Part shown: in pieces, positions 6,976 to 12,409 of the stretch | How positions within the stretch are numbered: position 1 is the stretch's first letter | How the letters are laid out: every line of letters starts with the position of its first letter | Assembly (NCBI GenBank): GCA_017965125.1 | Contig: JAGCQO010000261.1 | Location: forward strand, 1 to 12,409 | Length of the DNA: 12,409 bases | Direction: 5' to 3' | Source: Paludibacteraceae bacterium | GTDB lineage: Bacteria; Bacteroidota; Bacteroidia; Bacteroidales; Paludibacteraceae | Position numbers and translations under genes: made by a program | Notes under the pieces: generated by a model | What the model was told of the DNA's origin: nothing | Databases searched by the model: none | Seen by the model: the letters and a program-made list of their open reading frames with translations, nothing else

Positions 6976-8826
6976 GTGTCAGTAGAAAACGACAACCTTA
7001 AAGACAGAAAAGATGTGATAATCGGCTCAATGATTATCATATTCATCATATATGTCCTGCAGCTGATAAACCTCCAGATTCTCAACCCTGAGTATAAACA
7101 GCATGCCGACAGCAACGCCTTTCTGAAAAAAACAAAGTTCCCTGCGAGAGGACTCATATACGACAGAAACGGGAAACTGCTCGTTTACAACAAACCGGCT
7201 TACGACGTGATGGTAATCATGAACGAGGTGCAGGAGTTTGACACATTGGATTTCTGCCACGCGACGAACATCACAAAGGACAAGCTGGAGAAACTGATAA
7301 AGCGCATGAAGAACGAAAGAGGATACTCGAAGTACACTCCGCAAGTTCTGATTTCGCAACTCTCGATCGAGGAGTTCGCCATACTGCAAGAGAAACTCTA
7401 CAAACTGCCTGGATTCTACATTCAGGACAGAACTCTGAGAGAGTACACATATCCTTGCGCAGCCCATGCGCTCGGCTCTGTGGGCGAGGTGTCGCAACGA
7501 GACATGGACAACGACCCATACTACTCAAGGGGCGACTACGCAGGCAAAAACGGCGTCGAGAAATACTACGAGAAGACCCTGCGAGGAGAAAAGGGATACG
7601 AGATACTGCTGAGAGACGCGCGCGGACGACTGAAAGGAAAGTATCAGGACGGCAAGCTCGACAAGGCCTCTGTGCCAGGCAAGAACATTGAACTGTCCAT
7701 CGACATAGAACTGCAGGCTTACGGCGAAAAGCTGATGAGGAACAAGATAGGCTCGGTGGTGGCGATAGAGCCGCAGACCGGCGAGATACTGGCCCTTGTG
7801 TCGTCGCCTAACTTCAACCCGTCCGACCTCGTCGGCAGACAAAGAGGCGAGAACTTCAAGAGGCTGAACAACGACCCGCTGAAGCCGCTCCTCGACCGTC
7901 CGCTCATGGCGAGATACCCTCCGGGCTCGACGTTCAAGGTCGTAAACTCGCTCATATTCCAGCAGGAAGGCATCATAACCCCTGAGACAAGATACCCTTG
8001 CCACCACGGATTCGTCTTCGGCGGACTGACAGTCGGATGCCACGGACACCCGTCGCCTCTCGATATGCGCCATTCGCTCCAGACCTCATGCAACGGCTAC
8101 TACTGCTGGGGACTGAAGGCCATGATGGACAACAAGAAGTACAAGAACGTGCAAGACGCCTTCGAGACTTGGAAGAAAGACGTCGTGTCGTTCGGCTTCG
8201 GATATAAGACCGGCGTGGACTTCCCTAATGAGAACCGCGGATTCATCCCTAACGCAGAATTCTACAACAAAAGATACGGAGAAAGAGGCTGGAAGGGCTT
8301 GACAATCATCTCTATAGCCATCGGACAGGGTGAGATTATCGCCACACCGATACAGCTGGCCAACTACGCCTCAGCCATCGCCAACCAAGGCTACTGGATA
8401 ACTCCGCACATCGTCAGGAAGATAGAGGGCGAGCAGATAGCCGACAGCCTTTTGGAGAAGCACGTGACCAACGTGGACAAGAAATACTTCGCCGCGTCAA
8501 TCGACGGAATGGAGATGGCGGTCAAGGGCGGTACGGCAAGAGTGGCGCAAATGGACAGCATAACCGTCTGCGCAAAGACCGGAACGGCACAGAACCCTCA
8601 CGGCAAAGACCACTCCATATTCATGGCATTCGCGCCAAGGGAGAACCCGAGGATAGCGATAGCCGTCGTGGTGGAGAACGCCGGATTCGGAGCCACATGG
8701 GCAGGCCCTATCGCGTCGCTCATGATGGAGAAATACCTCAATGGCAAAATCTCACCAGGACGCAAGGCGTTAGAGGACAGAATGGTGAACGCCAACCTTA
8801 TACCTTCAACGAAAACCCCAAGATAA
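6976..8826 (+). CDS. mrdA: Penicillin-binding protein 2 (elongasome transpeptidase)
   Basis: Class B PBP that cross-links the glycan strands made by RodA during side-wall growth; target of beta-lactams such as mecillinam in other Gram-negatives. The 616 residues include a membrane anchor at about 14-36, the pedestal/dimerisation region with PARGLIYDRNGKLL (56-69) and GKNGVEKYYEKTLRG (190-204), and the transpeptidase domain. Its motifs are intact: STFK (318-321, Ser318 the acylated serine), SCN (371-373) and KTGT (534-537). The GTG start at 6976 is preferred because it lies just before the anchor and 6 bases after mreD; the next in-frame ATG would cut into the helix. A proline-containing tail ends STKTPR. 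rodA starts 4 bases past the stop, placing polymerase and transpeptidase as a coupled pair, as is usual for mrdA-rodA. No missing residue suggests innate resistance. Confidence 0.97.
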   Translation: MSVENDNLKDRKDVIIGSMIIIFIIYVLQLINLQILNPEYKQHADSNAFLKKTKFPARGLIYDRNGKLLVYNKPAYDVMVIMNEVQEFDTLDFCHATNITKDKLEKLIKRMKNERGYSKYTPQVLISQLSIEEFAILQEKLYKLPGFYIQDRTLREYTYPCAAHALGSVGEVSQRDMDNDPYYSRGDYAGKNGVEKYYEKTLRGEKGYEILLRDARGRLKGKYQDGKLDKASVPGKNIELSIDIELQAYGEKLMRNKIGSVVAIEPQTGEILALVSSPNFNPSDLVGRQRGENFKRLNNDPLKPLLDRPLMARYPPGSTFKVVNSLIFQQEGIITPETRYPCHHGFVFGGLTVGCHGHPSPLDMRHSLQTSCNGYYCWGLKAMMDNKKYKNVQDAFETWKKDVVSFGFGYKTGVDFPNENRGFIPNAEFYNKRYGERGWKGLTIISIAIGQGEIIATPIQLANYASAIANQGYWITPHIVRKIEGEQIADSLLEKHVTNVDKKYFAASIDGMEMAVKGGTARVAQMDSITVCAKTGTAQNPHGKDHSIFMAFAPRENPRIAIAVVVENAGFGATWAGPIASLMMEKYLNGKISPGRKALEDRMVNANLIPSTKTPR

Positions 8827-8830
8827 CCCT

Positions 8831-10285
8831 ATGACACAACGACACGTAAGCATAACGAACATCATAGACTGGCCGACAATCATTGTCTATATCATACTTG
8901 TCGTTGCGGGATGGTTCTGCGTGTACGCATCCAGCTACGAGTTCGACAATTCAAGCATGTTCGACTTCTCGCAGCAAGCCGGCAAACAGCTTGTGTGGAT
9001 CATCTGCGCCGGCATCATAGGCATCTCGATACTGCTGATAAACTACAGAATATACAGCACCTTCGCCTACGTCTTTTACGGCGCGATGGTACTGCTGCTG
9101 ATAGCCACGATATTCCTTTCGAGAGACATAAACGGCTCGCACTCGTGGCTTGAGTTCGGGCCTGTGAGACTGCAGCCGGCCGAGCTCGCGAAGTTCGCCA
9201 CCAGCCTCGCGCTCGCGAAGATGATGAGCGCCTACGACTTCAAGCTGCAAGGCCTGCGCAACTATGCGAAAGTCATCATGCTGATAATGCTGCCGATGGC
9301 GATAATCATAGCGCAGAACGAGACCGGTTCGGCACTTGTGTTCGCAGCCCTGTTCCTCGTCCTTTACAGAAAGGGAATGCCTGGAGTGCTCATCATACTG
9401 GGACTGCTGGCCGCGGCGTTGTTCATCTTCGTCATAAAGTACGAGTCGATCTACCTGCAAGGCGAGAACCTTTGCAACCTGGGAATGCTCATTTCGGCGA
9501 TTCTCATAATAATAACGACTAACATTTTCATCTTCGTTTTCCGCAAGGACAAGGAGATGGTCTGGAATAACACAAAGGCCACACTCGGAATCATGCTCAT
9601 AGCCGTGGCGACGAACTTCTTCATAACAGTTGACTACATCTGGTTCGTGTTCGGCATCATCGTTTACATGGTTTTAGCCCTCTTTTGGAAGTCGATAAGA
9701 GAAAGAAGAAGGCTCTACGCACTGATCGCGCTGTTCCCTATCGTGGCAGTGGGATATTGCTTCTCGGCCGACTATCTGTTCGACAACGCCCTGCAGCCAC
9801 ACCAGAAGTCGAGAATCCACGTGCTGCTCGGTACAGAGGAGGACTCGCAAGGCGCAGGATACAACGTGAACCAATCGAAAATCGCCATAGGTTCAGGGCA
9901 GTTCATCGGCAAGGGTTACCTGAAAGGAACTCAGACAAAGCTGAAATACGTGCCCGAGCAAAGCACCGACTTCATCTTCTGCACATTGGGAGAGGAGTTC
10001 GGATTCGTAGGCTCGACCATCATCATGGCCCTGTATCTTTTCCTGATGATAAGGATTGTCATAATCGCAGAAAGGCAGACCGAGGTGTTCAACCAGGTTT
10101 ACGCCTACTGTGTCGCGGCGATTCTGCTGTTCCACTTCACCATCAACATCGGAATGGTCATAGGAGTAATGCCGGTGATCGGTATTCCGCTGCCGTTCTT
10201 CAGCTACGGAGGCTCGTCGCTGTGGGGATTCACGCTCATGCTGTTCGTGCTGCTCAAGCTCGACTCCACACGATTAGAAAGATAA
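8831..10285 (+). CDS. rodA: Rod shape-determining protein RodA (SEDS glycosyltransferase)
   Basis: Polytopic SEDS-family enzyme that polymerises lipid II into glycan strands for side-wall growth, working with PBP2 encoded just upstream. SEDS hallmarks in order: GSHSWLEFGPVRLQPAELAK (102-121), NETGSALV (163-170, where E. coli has a PDLGT-like sequence), GAGYNVNQSKIAIGSG (341-356), GKGYLKGTQ (360-368), TDFIF (379-383; its Asp is probably the conserved essential aspartate), and VMPVIGIPLPFFSYGGSS (446-463). With 484 residues it is about 110 longer than E. coli RodA. The surplus lies at roughly 205-300, between the TM segment ending IKYES and the HQKSRIHVLLG element, and contains two further hydrophobic stretches (about 215-237 and 252-285) split by a charged loop. 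I believe long RodA proteins are common in Bacteroidetes, but cannot check. It is the last gene of the group and faces the folate gene with 5 bases between stops. Confidence 0.96.
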   Translation: MTQRHVSITNIIDWPTIIVYIILVVAGWFCVYASSYEFDNSSMFDFSQQAGKQLVWIICAGIIGISILLINYRIYSTFAYVFYGAMVLLLIATIFLSRDINGSHSWLEFGPVRLQPAELAKFATSLALAKMMSAYDFKLQGLRNYAKVIMLIMLPMAIIIAQNETGSALVFAALFLVLYRKGMPGVLIILGLLAAALFIFVIKYESIYLQGENLCNLGMLISAILIIITTNIFIFVFRKDKEMVWNNTKATLGIMLIAVATNFFITVDYIWFVFGIIVYMVLALFWKSIRERRRLYALIALFPIVAVGYCFSADYLFDNALQPHQKSRIHVLLGTEEDSQGAGYNVNQSKIAIGSGQFIGKGYLKGTQTKLKYVPEQSTDFIFCTLGEEFGFVGSTIIMALYLFLMIRIVIIAERQTEVFNQVYAYCVAAILLFHFTINIGMVIGVMPVIGIPLPFFSYGGSSLWGFTLMLFVLLKLDSTRLER

Positions 10286-10297
10286 GCGGACTAATCG
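10271..10297. repeat. Inverted repeat across the convergent stop codons
   Basis: CGATTAG (10271-10277) and CTAATCG (10291-10297) are perfect complements around a 13-base loop that contains the rodA TAA; the right arm contains the stop of the minus-strand folate gene. No T-run follows on either side, so it is not a standard terminator, but it is the only hairpin available where two genes end 5 bases apart. Confidence 0.4.
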
Positions 10298-10818
10298 GAG
10301 ACAATCTCGTCCATCAGCACATCGTGGGGCTCGGCGAGTGCGGAAAGGTCCATCTTTTGGAAAGAGAAGCACAGCCCGATTTTATAGCAAGGGAGCTGGG
10401 TCAACAGGCGGTCGTAGAAGCCTTTGCCACGTCCGAGCCTGACGCCGTCCTGAGAGAAAGCCACGCCCGGCACCACAGCCACATCAATGTCGCCGATGTA
10501 AGACTCGCCCGTAGGCTCCAAGATGCCGAAAGAGCCGGCCTCCAAAGAATCCTCGCCCGAATAGACTCGCAGCTCAAGCTCGTCGCCCATGACCACCGGC
10601 AGAACAACCGTCTTGCCCGACGCTATGGCGCGCTGAATGAGCGCCGAGGTGTCCACCTCGTCCGGCAGCGATGAATAAAGAAGCACGACTGCCGCAGAGT
10701 CGTAAACCGGATTCAACTCAAGGTTGTGGCAAGCCTCAACAGAAAGAGCCTCCAGACGCTCAGCGCCGTACTCTTTCTTCAATTCACGTATGTTTCTTCT
10801 TACTTCTTGTTTGTCCAT
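10291..10818 (-). CDS. 5-formyltetrahydrofolate cyclo-ligase (MTHFS family)
   Basis: Converts 5-formyl-THF to 5,10-methenyl-THF with ATP, returning a stored and inhibitory folate to the one-carbon pool in the cytoplasm; E. coli counterpart YgfA (Fau). The 175 residues fit the short end of the family. Signatures: N-terminal KQEVRRNIRELKK, LYSSLPDEVDT (47-57), GILEP (98-102), DVAVVPGVAFSQDG (112-125), and the nucleotide/phosphate-binding RLGRGKGFYDRLL (127-139), followed by PHDVLMDEIVSD at the C-terminus. All core motifs look intact. The ATG lies 7 bases after the stop of the unrecognised upstream gene, so the two are probably one transcript from the promoter at 11527-11557. The 3' end is convergent with rodA. 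Confidence 0.95.
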   Translation of the reverse strand: MDKQEVRRNIRELKKEYGAERLEALSVEACHNLELNPVYDSAAVVLLYSSLPDEVDTSALIQRAIASGKTVVLPVVMGDELELRVYSGEDSLEAGSFGILEPTGESYIGDIDVAVVPGVAFSQDGVRLGRGKGFYDRLLTQLPCYKIGLCFSFQKMDLSALAEPHDVLMDEIVSD

Positions 10819-10825
10819 TGCTTAA

Positions 10826-11506
10826 TCATTTTTCATGACGTTCGATCTGGCGCTGCAACTCGGAGTGAGTCTCGTTGGACGAGAGCGCTATGTTGTAATA
10901 TTCCTGACGCTTGGCGACCGGCATGTTGAAACGGTGCGTCTCGCGCATGTCTAAGTTGCAGACCCAGAGGTCGGTGCTCTGCGAGAGGTAGAGGTAATTG
11001 TAAGCCAGTTTGTTGGGCTTCTGCAGCGAAATCATCCAGTCCATCGTGCCGAGCACATCCTGAGTGGAAAGTATCTCCTTTGAGAAAACATAAAGCCCGA
11101 ATTCCGAGAAATAGCCGTAAAAGCCGTTGGCCACCTTCGCCACCTTGCTTTCGATTATGTGCTGCAAAGGCAAGGCGCGCTCCCAGTACTCGCGTTCGGC
11201 ACGACCTATCAGCTGGCCGTTGAGCACAAAGCCGTAGCCGTTCGCCTCGACCGACGACGACACATCGACAACCTGCTGCCCGGCGATGTCATTAAGCATC
11301 TCGTCGGCCTGGACCTTGCCCTCACGCATGGCGCGCGTCACCTCGATGCCAATGCCAAGCGAAGTGTCCTGCAGGTCCGGACGGTCACGGTTGACGAGGC
11401 CTGCGTAATGCGCGCTGACCAAATCGACCAGCGTCTCCTTGGCGTAACGCTCAAAGAAACACGTGTCATATTTAGGCGAAAGGTCCCCGTTGCCGAATTT
11501 TTCCAT
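10826..11506 (-). CDS. Unrecognised cytoplasmic protein, operon partner of the folate cyclo-ligase
   Basis: A 226-residue protein that I do not recognise. There is no signal peptide or membrane helix, and it is mixed alpha/beta in character. Conserved-looking stretches are DRPDLQDTSLGIGIEVTRAM (41-60), then IIESKVAKVANGFYGYFSEF (117-136) leading to LYVF, and NYLYLSQSTDLWVCNLD (170-186). The pattern Asp/Pro-Asp ... GIGIEVT followed by ESKVAK faintly recalls a PD-(D/E)XK nuclease core, but a threonine stands where the lysine would be, so I assign no function. The frame is open back to an ATG at 11575, but a strong minus promoter at 11527-11557 lies downstream of that codon; the ATG at 11506 is therefore the start. 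The stop is 7 bases before the cyclo-ligase ATG. Codon use (GC-rich third positions) fits the core genes, so it looks resident rather than recently acquired. Confidence 0.85.
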   Translation of the reverse strand: MEKFGNGDLSPKYDTCFFERYAKETLVDLVSAHYAGLVNRDRPDLQDTSLGIGIEVTRAMREGKVQADEMLNDIAGQQVVDVSSSVEANGYGFVLNGQLIGRAEREYWERALPLQHIIESKVAKVANGFYGYFSEFGLYVFSKEILSTQDVLGTMDWMISLQKPNKLAYNYLYLSQSTDLWVCNLDMRETHRFNMPVAKRQEYYNIALSSNETHSELQRQIERHEK

Positions 11507-11526
11507 ATCACAAAGCTTGATATAAG

Positions 11527-11557
11527 CAAAGGTAGAAAGAGGGGTGAGAAAAACAAA
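11527..11557 (-). promoter_or_regulatory. Bacteroidetes-type promoter for the minus two-gene unit
   Basis: Read on minus, TTTG (11557-11554) is followed after 19 bases by TACCTTTG (11534-11527), an exact match to the Bacteroidetes vegetative consensus in sequence and spacing. Transcription should begin a few bases later, leaving a leader of only about 10-20 bases before the ATG at 11506. This is the best promoter in the window and decides the start of the downstream gene. Confidence 0.78.
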
Positions 11558-11695
11558 ATATCTTTTAATATTCAATTTGCCGACAAAATGAAACTTTATT
11601 ATGCCGCCATTTTATACGACACTATGAGCATAAGAATAAATTATAATACAAAAACTTAATGTATAAAAATGCTTCTATTTATTCAATAATTAACT

Positions 11696-11703
11696 TAACT
11701 TTG
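11696..11703 (+). promoter_or_regulatory. Candidate promoter -7 box for the small lipoprotein
   Basis: TAACTTTG is an exact TAnnTTTG match, 57 bases before the lipoprotein ATG, and shares the 10-mer TAACTTTGTG with the purH promoter region. There is no clear -33 TTTG. It diverges from the minus promoter at 11527-11557, and the AT-rich region between holds no ORF I would support. Confidence 0.5.
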
Positions 11704-11719
11704 TGTGGCTTTGTGACAC

Positions 11720-11764
11720 ATGAAAACGCGACAAGACAAAAAACAAAGCATACACAAAACATGA
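11720..11764 (+). other. Possible 14-codon leader ORF overlapping the lipoprotein start
   Basis: ATG at 11720 opens MKTRQDKKQSIHKT and stops with TGA at 11762-11764, overlapping the lipoprotein ATG as ATGA. It begins shortly after the predicted transcript start. The peptide is strongly basic. The ATGA overlap is the usual geometry of translational coupling, but an ORF this short can arise by chance in A-rich DNA. Confidence 0.25.
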
Positions 11765-12216
11765 AAAACATTCCCCTTATCTCGTTCGCAATAGTCATGA
11801 CATTCTTTCTGGTTTCCTGTGAAGAGTTTTTTGATCCAGATGAAGGAAGTTATGTCCATTTTCAAATAGTCAATTCCTCTCATGACATTATAGAATATTC
11901 ATTTTTCACTTATAAACAAGACAAAATATTTTGCCGTAGAATTGGCGGAGATCCAATATCACCATCTGACACTTTACATGGTGGATTTATATGCGACAAT
12001 GGAAGAGAAGATAACTCATGGGTTGACTATTTCAACACAGAGAAAATAGATTCTTTTTATGTCGTTATATCTGCAACGCCAATAGAAGCAAAAGAAGGAC
12101 AGAAGTATGATGCTTTGCCAGGAGGGAGTAATGTCTTGAAAATATACAAATACACAAAGGAAAACTTTTATGGCATGAATCCAACTACAGACATTGTGAC
12201 TTTTGAGTATCCATAA
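11761..12216 (+). CDS. Small lipoprotein of unknown function
   Basis: I do not recognise this 151-residue protein. Residues 1-20 are a clear lipoprotein signal: MKN, a hydrophobic core ISFAIVMTFF and lipobox LVSC with Cys20 lipidated. The residues after it (EEFFDPDE) are acidic, recalling the surface-export signals described for Bacteroidetes lipoproteins, so outer-membrane surface display is possible (inference). The rest looks like a beta-rich domain: YVHFQIVNSSHDIIEYSFFTY, a central DTLHGGFICDNGRE, FYVVISATP, and a C-terminal VLKIYKYTKEN ... IVTFEYP. Two cysteines (58 and 77) could form a disulfide. The frame is open upstream to an ATG at 11659, but only the ATG at 11761 gives a signal peptide, and the -7 box lies between. 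Its base composition is distinctly AT-richer than the neighbouring core genes, suggesting a lineage-specific or acquired gene. It ends in several in-frame stops and is followed by a terminator. Confidence 0.8.
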   Translation: MKNIPLISFAIVMTFFLVSCEEFFDPDEGSYVHFQIVNSSHDIIEYSFFTYKQDKIFCRRIGGDPISPSDTLHGGFICDNGREDNSWVDYFNTEKIDSFYVVISATPIEAKEGQKYDALPGGSNVLKIYKYTKENFYGMNPTTDIVTFEYP

Positions 12217-12270
12217 TTTTAATAATGTACGAGCGCTACGCAGACCATCGAGTACAACGCCTTCGGCACA

Positions 12271-12311
12271 AACAAAAAACGCTTGAGAAAAACTCTCAGG
12301 CGTTTTTTGTT
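12271..12311. terminator. Bidirectional intrinsic terminator
   Basis: AACAAAAAACGCTTGAGA (12271-12288) pairs over 18 bp, with a single G-U, with 12294-12311 around the loop AAAAC. The A-run on one arm and T-run on the other give both strands a hairpin with a U-tract, so it can end the plus-strand lipoprotein transcript and the minus-strand LuxR-type transcript. It is the strongest terminator in the window. Confidence 0.88.
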
Positions 12312-12327
12312 TCTTATTAGCAATGCC

Positions 12328-12409
12328 TTATATATCAATAAGATTATTCTTGATTCCGAACTTTATCATGTCAATGTTTGTCTTCAGGTTCAGACGCTGC
12401 ATGATGTGG
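12328..12409 (-). CDS. LuxR-type helix-turn-helix regulator, C-terminal end
   Basis: Only the last 26 codons are inside the window, read on minus to a TAA at 12330-12328. They spell HIMQRLNLKTNIDMIKFGIK followed by NNLIDI, which fits the end of a LuxR/GerE DNA-binding domain: the end of the recognition helix (usually RxHxxNIxxKL), the NLKT turn, and the last helix with the pattern DMIKFxIKNxL. Most such proteins are response regulators with an N-terminal receiver domain, but that part is outside the window. The base composition is moderate, and the gene is convergent with the small lipoprotein, sharing the terminator at 12271-12311. The call rests on a short pattern without alignment. Confidence 0.72.
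   Translation of the reverse strand, partial: HIMQRLNLKTNIDMIKFGIKNNLIDI

Noticed and set aside
9685..10674. 329-codon open frame on plus from rodA into the folate gene
   Set aside because: It is out of frame with rodA and antisense to the cyclo-ligase; the arginine/alanine-rich translation has no domain pattern, and both real genes have clear motifs.
11507..11575. N-terminal extension of the unknown minus gene to the ATG at 11575
   Set aside because: The consensus promoter at 11527-11557 lies inside this extension, so the codon would be upstream of the transcript.
12225..12320. 31-codon ORF after the lipoprotein gene
   Set aside because: It runs straight through the strong bidirectional terminator, so it is very unlikely to be translated.

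Overview
The window reads as chromosomal core DNA of a Bacteroidales bacterium (Bacteroides/Prevotella-like; the genus cannot be fixed from the sequence). The signs are Bacteroidetes-type promoter boxes (TTTG ... TAnnTTTG), A-rich leaders instead of Shine-Dalgarno sites, lipoprotein signal peptides, and the order purH-mreB-mreC-mreD-mrdA-rodA, which I recall as typical of this phylum. Almost everything is house-keeping; no mobile element, CRISPR array, rRNA or tRNA was seen.

Layout. (1) 1-265, minus: the N-terminal part of a class I, iron-sulfur fumarate hydratase, cut by the window edge. (2) 427-2629, minus: three FKBP-type peptidyl-prolyl isomerases in tandem with gaps of 18 and 25 bases, closed by a hairpin terminator at 355-399. 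The first is cytoplasmic, the second carries a cleavable signal peptide, and the third is a lipoprotein, so one transcription unit appears to supply related foldases to three locations. (3) 2815-10285, plus: purH, then the rod-shape/elongasome genes mreB, mreC, mreD, mrdA (PBP2) and rodA. MreB is the actin-like scaffold, MreC/MreD link it to the periplasm, and RodA (glycan polymerase) with PBP2 (transpeptidase) builds the side wall. A 12-bp hairpin lies between mreB and mreC. (4) 10291-11506, minus: a two-gene unit, an unrecognised 226-residue protein followed by 5-formyltetrahydrofolate cyclo-ligase, convergent with rodA and led by the best promoter in the window. (5) 11507-12270: an AT-rich stretch with a small lipoprotein of unknown function, a possible 14-codon leader ORF overlapping its start, and a short GC-richer scrap. 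(6) A long bidirectional terminator at 12271-12311, then the C-terminal end of a LuxR-type DNA-binding domain on minus, cut by the right edge.

Nothing here is clearly a new multi-gene system. The items most worth a second look are the three-compartment FKBP cluster, the hairpin separating mreB from mreC, the extra membrane segment in RodA, the unidentified protein paired with the folate enzyme, and the AT-rich lipoprotein with its overlapping leader ORF.
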